Below are positions 1 to 5,280 of a DNA stretch of 5,280 nucleotides, one piece after another (within the stretch, counting starts at the first letter, position 1; every line of letters begins with the position of its first letter). Source of the DNA: Accumulibacter sp031732815 (GTDB lineage: Bacteria > Pseudomonadota > Gammaproteobacteria > Burkholderiales > Rhodocyclaceae); assembly GCF_031732815.1 (NCBI RefSeq), contig NZ_JAVMKF010000118.1, positions 1-5,280 on the forward strand. Reading direction: 5' to 3'. Position numbers and translations under genes: made by a program. The notes under the pieces were generated by a model. The model did no database searches and was not told where the DNA came from. It saw only the letters and a list, made by a program, of their open reading frames with translations.

Positions 1-735
1 GTCAGCCCGAGCTACGCCGATGCGATTGGCAAACCGGTAGCGTTCTTTCCTGGCCGCAAGTACTTCGAACTCTTTCCACACGCGGCGAGCGAAGCGGTCT
101 TTCGCCAGGTGCGCGATTCCGGCATCGCGCGCGCCTGCTCGGCTCGGCCCAGCCGCTGGCAACCCGGACACGGCGGCGATCTCGATCGCTGGAACTGGTC
201 GCTGACACCCTTCGCCGAGCATGCCAAGTCCGACGGCACGCGCTATCTGGTGCTGACCATTCAACACCCGGCCGCCCGGCCCGACGCTGCGCCGCGCGAG
301 CCGGGCGACGGCAGCATTCCAGTGGCCGGCGAAAGGCGCTTCCGCAGCCTGTTCGAAACGCTCACTTCGGGCTTCGCGCTGCATGAGATCGTCCTCGACG
401 CGAACGGCAAGGCGTGCGACTACCGTTTCCTCGAAGTCAATCCCGCCTTCGAAGCGATCACCGGCCTCGATCGCTTGCGCATCGTCGGTCGTTGCGCCAG
501 CGCGGTCGTCCCGCAGCTCTATAACCGTTGGCTCGAACGATACGAAATCGTTGCCTTGAAAGGAGACTGCGCGCAGTTCGACGACTTTTCCAGCGATCTC
601 GGGCGCCACTACCGGGTGACCGCCTACTGTCCGCACTATGGCCAGATCGCGGTCATCTACGACGATGTGACCACACTCCGGCGACCAGGTGCTGGCCCGG
701 CGCCGGCGCCGGACAGCCAGCAGGAAGACCGGTGA
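1..735 (+). CDS. PAS-PAS sensor protein, C-terminal part (5' end outside window)
   Basis: The frame is open from base 1 and stops at TGA 733-735, giving 244 visible residues; the true start lies upstream. Two PAS-type sensory modules can be seen. The first, already in progress at base 1, runs to about residue 88 and contains GRKYFELFP (18-26), VFRQVRDSG (33-41) and WNWSLTP (64-70). The second spans about residues 111-226, with the PAS-like core FLEVNPAFEAITGL (143-156) and a closing strand VIYDDVTTLRR (218-228). A Pro/Ala-rich tail ends the protein, so no kinase, GGDEF or receptor-signalling domain follows the PAS pair; any output domain must lie N-terminal to the visible part, or the protein acts by binding a partner. 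PAS domains bind small ligands or cofactors or mediate dimerisation; the ligand cannot be told from sequence. The stop codon overlaps the cheD start (GTGA), arguing for co-translation with the adaptation enzymes. The first PAS is closely related to the first PAS of the gene starting at 4398. Family assignment is fairly sure; the specific role is unknown. Confidence 0.8.
   Translation, partial: VSPSYADAIGKPVAFFPGRKYFELFPHAASEAVFRQVRDSGIARACSARPSRWQPGHGGDLDRWNWSLTPFAEHAKSDGTRYLVLTIQHPAARPDAAPREPGDGSIPVAGERRFRSLFETLTSGFALHEIVLDANGKACDYRFLEVNPAFEAITGLDRLRIVGRCASAVVPQLYNRWLERYEIVALKGDCAQFDDFSSDLGRHYRVTAYCPHYGQIAVIYDDVTTLRRPGAGPAPAPDSQQEDR
722..734 (+). promoter_or_regulatory. Ribosome binding site and GTG start of cheD inside the upstream gene
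   Basis: AGGA at 722-725 lies 6 nt before GTG 732-734, and that GTG overlaps the upstream TGA (733-735). This site decides the cheD start: the first in-frame ATG (759) would shorten the protein by nine residues and has no comparable purine-rich motif at the right distance. The overlap implies translational coupling. Confidence 0.6.
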
Positions 736-1292
736 GCCATCCGCGCGAGCTCGAGCGGATGGCGCGCAACGTCAATCCCGGCGCCTGGGCGGTCGAAAGC
801 GAACGCCCGATGTCCACCCTGCTCGGTTCTTGCGTCGCCGTCTGCTTGTGGGATCCGGCGCTGCGCCTCGGCGGCCTGAACCATTTCATGCTGCCGCGCC
901 ACGAGAAGTCGAGCAACCGCGACCTCGACGTGTTGCTCTGTGGCAACTTCTGCATGGAAGCGCTGATGAACGGCATGCTCAACCGCGGCGCGCAGAAGAG
1001 GCGCCTGCAGGGCAAGGCCTTTGGCGGCGGCAACGTGATCTCGACGCTGACTGGCGTCAGCATTGGCGAACGCAATGCCGAATTCGCCCGCGAGTGGCTG
1101 GCACGCGAGGGAATCCAACTGCTCGCTGCCGACCTGATGGGCCCGTGGTCGCGCAAGGTCATCCTCGACCCGCAGACGGGCGAGGTCTTCTGCAAGCGCG
1201 GTCACACCAGCCAGAGCATCCTCGAAGCCGAGAGGTCGTACGCCAGCACGCTGCTCGCCGCGCCGAAGAAGACTGACATCGAACTTTTCTGA
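732..1292 (+). CDS. cheD: Chemoreceptor glutamine deamidase CheD
   Basis: The product has 186 residues, within the usual CheD size. CheD hydrolyses side-chain amides of specific glutamines in methyl-accepting chemotaxis proteins, making glutamates that CheR can methylate; in some bacteria it also binds CheC. The catalytic centre is readable: STLLGSCVAVCLWDP (28-42) holds the nucleophilic Cys34, and GGLNHFMLP (47-55) holds His51. Their spacing of 17 residues equals Cys27-His44 of Thermotoga CheD as I recall it. The conserved threonine before the Cys corresponds to Ser28 or Thr29. Further family blocks are KAFGGGNVI (about 98-106), IGERNAEFAREWL (about 114-126) and the C-terminal RKVILDPQTGEVF. 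I chose GTG 732 for its Shine-Dalgarno and overlap; ATG 759 is the alternative and leaves the catalytic domain complete. cheR begins 6 bp downstream, so the two are co-transcribed. No cheC is visible here. Confidence 0.95.
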   Translation: MSHPRELERMARNVNPGAWAVESERPMSTLLGSCVAVCLWDPALRLGGLNHFMLPRHEKSSNRDLDVLLCGNFCMEALMNGMLNRGAQKRRLQGKAFGGGNVISTLTGVSIGERNAEFAREWLAREGIQLLAADLMGPWSRKVILDPQTGEVFCKRGHTSQSILEAERSYASTLLAAPKKTDIELF

Positions 1293-1298
1293 GCACCG

Positions 1299-2117
1299 AT
1301 GAACGCCGTCCGCCCCGCCATCACCGATCAGGAGTTCGCCCTCTTCCAGCGGCTGATCTATCGTATCGCCGGGATCAGTCTGTCGGACGCCAAGCGCGTG
1401 CTGCTCGTCGGCCGCCTCGGCCGCCGGCTCGAATACTACGGACTCGCCACCTACGGCGAGTACTACCGGCTGCTGTCGTCGGACGAAGAACCGAACGAGC
1501 TGCAGAAGATGGTCGATCTGCTGACGACCAACGAGACCTATTTCTTTCGTGAGCCGCAGCACTTCGACTTCCTGCGCGACCTGGTGCAACAGGAGGCGGG
1601 TGCTGGCGGCCTCTTCCGCATCTGGAGCGGCGCCAGTTCGAGCGGCGAGGAAGCCTACTCGATGGCCATGGTCCTCGCCGAGTACTGCCCGCTGCGCGCG
1701 TGGGAGGTTTTCGGCTCGGACATCAGCATGACCGTACTCGCGCGCGCGCAGGCGGGCGTCTACTCGCTCGAGCGCATCTCGGGGATTCCGCCGGCGTTCT
1801 TGCGCAAGTACTGCCTGAAGGGTGTCCGCTCGCAGGAAGGAAAACTTCTGATCGACGGCCGGCTCCGGCAGCACGTCCGTTTCGCGCAGGTCAATCTGAC
1901 CCAGCCGATCAGCGGCGTCGGCCAGTTCGACGTCATTTTCCTGCGCAACGTAATGATCTATTTCGATACTGAAACCAAGCGCAAGGTGGTTGCGAACATG
2001 CTGCCCAGCCTGAAACCGGGCGGCCATTTCGTTGTTGGCCATTCGGAATCGCTCAACGGTCTGACCACCAACCTGCTGGCGGTCAGACCGACGATCTATC
2101 GCAAGCCAGCCGGATGA
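1299..2117 (+). CDS. cheR: Chemotaxis protein methyltransferase CheR
   Basis: This 272-residue protein is close to the usual CheR length (about 270-290). It transfers methyl groups from S-adenosylmethionine to glutamates of chemoreceptors in the cytoplasm, raising kinase-activating output. Residues 1-75 form the helical N-terminal domain typical of CheR. Then come TTNETYFFRE (76-85, with the conserved Arg84), the SAM-binding motif WSGASSSGEEAYSMAM (109-124, Glu117/Glu118), GSDISMTVLARA (139-150, with Asp141 as the probable ribose ligand), NL at 199-200, FDVIFLRNVMIYFD (210-223) and a C-terminal GHSESL block. The SAM motif reads GASSSGEE where many homologues have AACSTGEE, a mild variation that keeps the Gly-Glu-Glu. 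The ATG lies 6 bp after the cheD stop with only a weak GAG upstream, so translation probably depends on coupling. Its stop overlaps an ATG (ATGA, 2114-2117) in the cheB frame. The order cheD-cheR-cheB makes a complete receptor-adaptation block. Confidence 0.97.
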   Translation: MNAVRPAITDQEFALFQRLIYRIAGISLSDAKRVLLVGRLGRRLEYYGLATYGEYYRLLSSDEEPNELQKMVDLLTTNETYFFREPQHFDFLRDLVQQEAGAGGLFRIWSGASSSGEEAYSMAMVLAEYCPLRAWEVFGSDISMTVLARAQAGVYSLERISGIPPAFLRKYCLKGVRSQEGKLLIDGRLRQHVRFAQVNLTQPISGVGQFDVIFLRNVMIYFDTETKRKVVANMLPSLKPGGHFVVGHSESLNGLTTNLLAVRPTIYRKPAG

Positions 2118-2131
2118 TCGGGCACGGAACG

Positions 2132-3235
2132 ATGAGTAAGCCAAGAATTCGCGTGCTCGTGGTAGACGACTCGGCGGTCGTTCGGCAGGCGGTGGCGCGA
2201 GCGATCGGCGAAGCGGGCGATATCGAGCTGCTGGCGACTGCCGCCGATCCACTGTTCGCCATGGAGAAGATGCAGCGCGCCTGGCCGGACGTGATCATCC
2301 TCGATATCGAGATGCCGCGCATGGATGGCCTTTCCTTCCTGCGCTCGCTGATGGCCAAGCGTCCGACGCCGGTGATCGTCTGCTCGTCGCTGGCCACCGC
2401 CGGCAGCGAGGCCTTGACGCAGGCGCTGGCAGCCGGCGCCTTCAGCGTCATAAGCAAACCGAAACTCGGCCTGAAAGCCTTTCTGGAGGATTCTTCAGAC
2501 GACATCGTCGCCGCCGTGCGCGCCGCGGCGCGCGCCAACGTCGGCGCGCTACGCGCGATGGCCAGCGGCAGCGCGGCGACGCGCCTCGCTTCACCGCCCC
2601 CGGCGAGTCAGCCGGTCAACCGGGCAGACGTCATCCTGCCTGCCGGCACGGCACCGGTGCTGCAGACGACCGACAAAGTGATCGCCATCGGCACCTCGAC
2701 CGGCGGCACGCAGGCGCTCGAGGCGATCCTGACCAGCCTGCCGAAAACGGTGCCAGGAATCGTCGTCGTGCAGCACATGCCCGAGCGCTTCACCGGCATG
2801 TTCGCCGCCCGGCTCGACGCGCTGGCCGCAATCGAAGTGCGCGAAGCCCGCTCGAACGACCGTGTCCTCCCCGGCCGTGCGCTCATCGCACCAGGTGGCA
2901 AGCACATGCTGCTCAAACGCAACGGCGCCCAATACCACGTGGAGATCGTCGATGGTCCTCTGGTCAATCGCCACCGACCCTCGGTCGACGTGCTGTTTCG
3001 TTCGGTGGCGCGTTTCGCCGGGCGTAATGCGCTGGGGGTGATCATGACCGGCATGGGCGACGACGGCGCGCGCGGCCTGAAGGAGATGCGCGAGGCGGGT
3101 GCCGCGACGATCGCACAGGATGAGGCCTCGTGCGTCGTCTTCGGCATGCCTCGCGAAGCAATCAAGCTGGGCGCCGTCGAGCAGGTCTTGCCGCTCTCGC
3201 AAATTGCCGCGGCGCTCGTCGCTGGCGAGCACTGA
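2132..3235 (+). CDS. cheB: Chemotaxis response regulator / protein-glutamate methylesterase CheB
   Basis: The product has 367 residues from ATG 2132. CheB removes methyl groups from chemoreceptor glutamates (and deamidates glutamines) and is activated when CheA phosphorylates its receiver domain. Receiver, residues about 5-120: acidic pair Asp12-Asp13, phospho-acceptor Asp58 in ILDIEMPRMDG (56-66), Ser85/Ser86 at the Thr/Ser switch position and Lys109 in SKP. A linker rich in Ala, Ser and Pro follows to about 180. Methylesterase domain, about 181-360: nucleophile Ser189 in GTSTGG (187-192), His215 in VVQHMPERFT (212-221) and Asp311 in TGMGDDGARG (306-315). The intervals 26 and 96 match Ser164-His190-Asp286 of Salmonella CheB. 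The alternative start ATG 2114 overlaps the cheR stop (ATGA) and would add six non-conserved residues. I prefer 2132 because GGAA lies just upstream and the receiver fold begins normally there, but the start is uncertain. All active-site residues are intact, so a functional enzyme is expected. Confidence 0.95.
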   Translation: MSKPRIRVLVVDDSAVVRQAVARAIGEAGDIELLATAADPLFAMEKMQRAWPDVIILDIEMPRMDGLSFLRSLMAKRPTPVIVCSSLATAGSEALTQALAAGAFSVISKPKLGLKAFLEDSSDDIVAAVRAAARANVGALRAMASGSAATRLASPPPASQPVNRADVILPAGTAPVLQTTDKVIAIGTSTGGTQALEAILTSLPKTVPGIVVVQHMPERFTGMFAARLDALAAIEVREARSNDRVLPGRALIAPGGKHMLLKRNGAQYHVEIVDGPLVNRHRPSVDVLFRSVARFAGRNALGVIMTGMGDDGARGLKEMREAGAATIAQDEASCVVFGMPREAIKLGAVEQVLPLSQIAAALVAGEH

Positions 3236-3260
3236 GCCGCACCGCGTGCCGCCACAGATC

Positions 3261-3274
3261 GGAGGCAAGACGTG
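3261..3274 (+). promoter_or_regulatory. Strong ribosome binding site with GTG start for the HDOD gene
   Basis: GGAGG at 3261-3265 is followed after 6 nt by GTG 3272-3274. It is the best Shine-Dalgarno match in the window and fixes the start of the HDOD gene at a GTG. Only 36 bp separate this gene from cheB and no terminator hairpin is evident there, so the gene probably shares the cheB transcript but starts translation independently. Confidence 0.7.
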
Positions 3275-4105
3275 CAACGATATGAAATCCTGAAGAACAT
3301 CGCAGCGCAGATCGAGCACGGTGAAGTCAGCTTCCCGACCAGCGCCGTCGTCGCCCTGAAGCTCAAGCGCACGCTCGACGACCCCGCCTGCTCGCTCGAT
3401 CAGGCGGTTCGCCTGGTGCAAGCGGAACCGCTGCTGGCAGCGCGCGTCGTCGCCGTTGCCAACTCGGCAGCGTGCAATCGTTCCGGCCGACCGATCACCG
3501 ACGTACGCACGGCGGTCATCCGGCTCGGCTTTCGCTACCTGCGCGCACTGGCCAGTGCTGTCGTCAGTCGACAACTGGCGGCACCGGCGACAGCGCGCGA
3601 CCGCGAACTGGCCGACCGGCTGTGGGAGCACACCGCGCACGTCGCCGCCTTGGCGCAGGTGCTCGCCCGCCGGGTGACCCGGCTCGACCCGGAGACGGCG
3701 CTCTTTGCCGGCATCGTGCACGAAGTAGGTGCCTTCTACCTGATTTCGCGCACCGCCGACTTCCCCGGCCTGCTCGACGAGGACTTTCCCACCTGGAGCG
3801 AAAGCGGCGAGGCCGAGGTCGGCCGTGCCGTGCTCAAGGCGCTGGCGGTTCCCGAAGTGATCGTCGACGCGGCCGAGGTCTGCTGGCAAGGTTTTCTCGC
3901 CATGCCGCCCACCAGTCTCGGCGATACCCTGCTGCTGGCCGACGAACTGGCGCCCGTGGAGAGCCCGCTGCGCGACCTCGACGGCTGTCCGCGCGAAGGC
4001 ATGGCGGCGTCGATCGACCTCGTCGTCGGCCTGGAAACCTTGGGCGAGATCATGCGCGAGTCGGCCGACGACGTGGCCTCGCTGGTCGCCGCACTCCGCC
4101 TCTAG
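3272..4105 (+). CDS. HDOD domain signalling protein
   Basis: The protein has 277 residues and is essentially a single HDOD domain. HDOD proteins are degenerate relatives of HD phosphohydrolases, common in proteobacterial signalling loci; most lack the metal-binding His-Asp and are thought to act through protein contacts rather than catalysis. Visible hallmarks: FPTSAVVALKLKRTLDDP (21-38), the second motif QAEPLLAARVVAVANSA (50-66, normally a D-P-x-L ... NS pattern), AVIRLGFRYLRAL (81-93), LWEHTAHVAALAQVLA (117-132) and AGIVHEVGAFYL (146-157). In the last motif, where true HD enzymes have His-Asp, this protein has His150-Glu151, so hydrolase activity is unlikely. No membrane segment or signal peptide is seen, so it should be cytoplasmic. 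It follows cheB in the same orientation with its own strong ribosome binding site, suggesting a role in the same chemosensory pathway. Partner and exact function are unknown. The stop is TAG 4103-4105. Confidence 0.88.
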   Translation: MQRYEILKNIAAQIEHGEVSFPTSAVVALKLKRTLDDPACSLDQAVRLVQAEPLLAARVVAVANSAACNRSGRPITDVRTAVIRLGFRYLRALASAVVSRQLAAPATARDRELADRLWEHTAHVAALAQVLARRVTRLDPETALFAGIVHEVGAFYLISRTADFPGLLDEDFPTWSESGEAEVGRAVLKALAVPEVIVDAAEVCWQGFLAMPPTSLGDTLLLADELAPVESPLRDLDGCPREGMAASIDLVVGLETLGEIMRESADDVASLVAALRL

Positions 4106-4109
4106 GCTG

Positions 4110-4216
4110 GCCGCCCGGAAACGCCACCCGGCCCAGCGGACGTACGCGCAAGCGCACGCGCCAAAGCCCACCGGCGGCGACCACCGAGCGCAGCGATGGT
4201 GCTTGCGCCGGGCGGC
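4110..4216. repeat. Nested GC-rich inverted repeats able to form a long hairpin
   Basis: An outer 9-bp perfect inverted repeat, GCCGCCCGG (4110-4118) with CCGGGCGGC (4208-4216), encloses a second one. The inner one pairs GCGCAAGCGC (4146-4155) with GTGCTTGCGC (4199-4208), nine Watson-Crick pairs and one G-U. The two share base 4208, so they cannot both be complete at once but could stack with the loss of one pair. The location just after the HDOD stop suggests transcript-end structure, a processing site or an RNA element. No T-run follows, so it is not a textbook intrinsic terminator. Chance pairing is common in such GC-rich DNA, so the functional reading is tentative. Confidence 0.4.
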
Positions 4217-4219
4217 GTG

Positions 4220-4236
4220 AGGCTACGGCAAAGCCT
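4220..4236 (+). repeat. Small stem-loop, 5-bp stem
   Basis: AGGCT (4220-4224) and AGCCT (4232-4236) form a 5-bp stem around a 7-nt loop, directly after the larger inverted repeats. It is short, weak and not followed by a T-run, so I list it only as part of the structured block and do not call it a terminator. Confidence 0.2.
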
Positions 4237-4253
4237 GGGCGAAGGGTGAACGA

Positions 4254-4340
4254 ATGCACGAACAGTCGGTCGAAAAAAAGGTAAATTGTCTCCCGGCAGC
4301 GCTGACACCGATCATCGCGGCACTCAGCCTGGCCGTTTGA
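4254..4340 (+). CDS. Possible small ORF, 28 residues, hydrophobic C-terminal half
   Basis: ATG 4254 is preceded by GAAGGG (4241-4246) at 7 nt, a credible Shine-Dalgarno, and the frame ends at TGA 4338-4340. The predicted peptide starts with a charged segment (MHEQSVEKK) and continues with a hydrophobic stretch (LPAALTPIIAALSLAV), as a tiny membrane-associated peptide might. It shares the reading frame of the sensor gene at 4398, from which it is separated by that single TGA and 19 further codons. It could be a leader peptide, a small protein, or a remnant of a longer N-terminus of the sensor. I recognise no family, and an ORF this short can occur by chance; the ribosome binding site is the only positive evidence. 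Confidence 0.22.
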   Translation: MHEQSVEKKVNCLPAALTPIIAALSLAV

Positions 4341-4349
4341 CGAGCTGGA

Positions 4350-4363
4350 TCGGCGAACGCCGA
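4350..4363. repeat. 14-bp perfect palindrome upstream of the sensor gene
   Basis: TCGGCG, AA, CGCCGA form a perfect 6-bp inverted repeat with a 2-nt centre, 34 bp before ATG 4398. It could be an operator half-site pair or a small hairpin in the 5' leader that affects translation. No regulator family is recognised from the sequence, and its length is within reach of chance in GC-rich DNA. Confidence 0.25.
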
Positions 4364-4397
4364 CTCCCGGCTGGCAATCTTTCACGGGCCATCGATC

Positions 4398-5280
4398 ATG
4401 ACATCACTCTCCTTCGCCAGCAGCCAGGTCGAACGGCAGATCCTGGGTGGTCTGGCGGCCGACTCGCCCTGGCTCGCGCTGCTCGAGCACGCGGGGCTGG
4501 CCATCGCAGTGCTCAACGCCGACTTCGACATTCTCTACGTCAACCGCCATTTCGCACTCGCCAACGGCAAGACGCTGGACCTGCTGGGCGGGCGCAACTA
4601 CTTCGATGTCTTCCCACAGACGCGCGTCGAACAAGTTTTTCGGCGCGTCCGCAGCTCCGGAATGGCGCACGTGCACACGGCCCGCCCGTTCCTGACCAAC
4701 GTCAGCCCGACCGGTGGAGCGGGCGACTGGAACTGGTCGCTGCGTCCGATCGGCGAAGGCGACTATCCGTTGAGCGAAACGGCGCCCCATCTTCTGCTCA
4801 GCATGCAGGCGGCGCAATTCGCTCGCGAACCGGCGGCTCGCCATTCGCCGGACTTGCGCGAGACGGTGCTCGACGGCTTCTGGCTGACCGATCTGAGCGG
4901 CCGTCTGCTCGAGGTCAACGAGACCTATTGTCAGCTTTCCGGCTATACGCGCAGTGAGCTGCTGCAACTGACGGCGCAGCAGCTCACTGCCAGCCCCACT
5001 TGCGCAATGGCTACGATCCCTGGCGACCGGGTCGCCACCACTGGCAGCGAGCGCCTGCTCACCCGCCATCGCCGCAAGGACGGGACGACATGGGCCGTCG
5101 AGGTCACCACATTCCACTCTCCCGATTCAGGTGGGCGCCTGTTTTCCTTGCTGCGCAGCATCGGGCCCCAGAAGCACGACGAGATCCGCTTGCGCGCCTA
5201 CGACCGGTGGCGCGAGCTGGGCGAGCGCGCCGACCTCGAGGCACACCTGCACATCGCGCTCGAAGGCGCCATCGAGCTGA
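4398..5280 (+). CDS. Multi-domain PAS-PAS-(GAF) sensor protein, N-terminal part (runs off window)
   Basis: The frame is open from ATG 4398 to the right edge: 294 residues with no stop. PAS domain 1 covers about 25-137, with ADFDILYVNRHFA (41-53), GRNYFDVFP (65-73), VFRRVRSSG (80-88) and WNWSLRP (111-117). PAS domain 2 covers about 152-258, with DGFWLTDLSGRLLEVNETYC (159-178), SGYTRSELL (181-189) and the typical RHRRKDGTTWAVEV (223-236). From about 263 the sequence AYDRWRELGERADLEAHLHI (267-286) followed by ALEGAIEL resembles the start of GAF domains found in PAS-containing sensor kinases; this is inference from a few residues. The output domain (histidine kinase, GGDEF/EAL or HD-GYP) would lie downstream and cannot be known. 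ATG 4398 is the only ATG between the upstream in-frame TGA (4338) and the PAS fold; its Shine-Dalgarno is poor. No signal peptide or membrane helix is seen, so a cytoplasmic sensor is likely. The first PAS is a paralogue of the one at the left edge. Confidence 0.82.
   Translation, partial: MTSLSFASSQVERQILGGLAADSPWLALLEHAGLAIAVLNADFDILYVNRHFALANGKTLDLLGGRNYFDVFPQTRVEQVFRRVRSSGMAHVHTARPFLTNVSPTGGAGDWNWSLRPIGEGDYPLSETAPHLLLSMQAAQFAREPAARHSPDLRETVLDGFWLTDLSGRLLEVNETYCQLSGYTRSELLQLTAQQLTASPTCAMATIPGDRVATTGSERLLTRHRRKDGTTWAVEVTTFHSPDSGGRLFSLLRSIGPQKHDEIRLRAYDRWRELGERADLEAHLHIALEGAIEL

Larger units (their letters stand above)
4106..4397. other. 292-bp intergenic region between the HDOD gene and the downstream sensor gene
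   Basis: No recognisable protein-coding gene fills this stretch. The first half (about 4106-4240) is very GC-rich and dominated by inverted repeats. The second half has a local A/T patch (4272-4287, with a run of seven A), a possible 28-codon ORF (4254-4340) and a 14-bp palindrome (4350-4363). I saw no convincing sigma-70 or sigma-28 promoter and no hairpin followed by a T-run on the plus strand. The region is the natural place for the end of the che transcript and the promoter of the next gene, but neither can be pinned down by eye. Confidence 0.6.

Noticed and set aside
657..2252. 531-codon open frame on the minus strand
   Set aside because: It lies wholly antisense to the end of the PAS gene, cheD, cheR and the start of cheB, all with clear family motifs. 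Its translation is Arg/Ala-rich without any recognisable domain. Long antisense open frames are expected opposite GC-rich genes.
3236..3271. Possible terminator between cheB and the HDOD gene
   Set aside because: The gap is only 36 bp, contains the HDOD ribosome binding site and shows no stable hairpin with a T-run.
2591..4171. 526-codon open frame on the minus strand
   Set aside because: It is antisense to cheB and the HDOD gene, shows no domain, and has the low-complexity Arg/Gly/Asp composition of a shadow frame.
4274..4280. A-AAA-AAG heptamer in the small ORF frame, a classic -1 frameshift site
   Set aside because: It is correctly phased, but a -1 shift would enter the Arg-rich shadow frame at 4286-4957, which encodes nothing recognisable. 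I see no convincing stimulatory hairpin or upstream Shine-Dalgarno tied to it.
4281..4286. TAAATT as a possible -10 box
   Set aside because: The bases 17 bp upstream show no resemblance to a -35 element.
4337..4380. TTGACG as a possible -35 box for the sensor gene
   Set aside because: No acceptable -10 hexamer lies 16-18 bp downstream, so I do not call a promoter.
4286..4957. 223-codon plus-strand open frame overlapping the start of the sensor gene
   Set aside because: It is out of frame with the PAS-PAS gene, whose motifs are unmistakable in the other frame, and its Arg-rich product has no recognisable fold.

Overview
This window is high-GC (by eye well above 60 %) bacterial chromosome, and every confident gene lies on the plus strand. 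The codon use, the protein families and the tightly packed chemosensory operon fit a proteobacterium. A betaproteobacterium of the Rhodocyclales type (Accumulibacter/Dechloromonas/Azoarcus-like) is my best guess, but this is inference from general look and no marker gene proves it.

Layout. Bases 1-735 hold the 3' end of a gene whose product ends in two PAS sensor domains. It overlaps the next start codon (GTGA), which begins cheD (732-1292). cheR follows after 6 bp (1299-2117). cheB comes next (2132-3235, or 2114 with an ATGA overlap), and then, 36 bp later, an HDOD-domain gene with a strong GGAGG ribosome binding site (3272-4105). These five genes look like one co-transcribed, partly translationally coupled unit. 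The 292 bp from 4106 to 4397 is the only sizeable gap. It holds nested GC-rich inverted repeats, a possible 28-codon small ORF with a good ribosome binding site, and a short perfect palindrome. From 4398 to the window end runs the 5' part of a multi-domain sensor (PAS-PAS, then the apparent start of a GAF domain), open at the right edge.

How the genes work together. CheD (receptor glutamine deamidase), CheR (receptor glutamate methyltransferase) and CheB (phosphorylation-controlled methylesterase/deamidase) are the complete covalent adaptation module of a chemosensory pathway. All catalytic residues I can check are intact. CheA, CheW, CheY and a chemoreceptor are not in the window and are expected elsewhere, most likely upstream. 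The HDOD protein and the two PAS proteins are probable signalling partners of the same system.

The most notable observation is that the PAS domain at the left edge and the first PAS domain of the right-hand gene align without gaps over 61 residues with 27 identities. Related sensor proteins therefore bracket the cheD-cheR-cheB-HDOD block. No mobile element, tRNA, rRNA or CRISPR array is visible.
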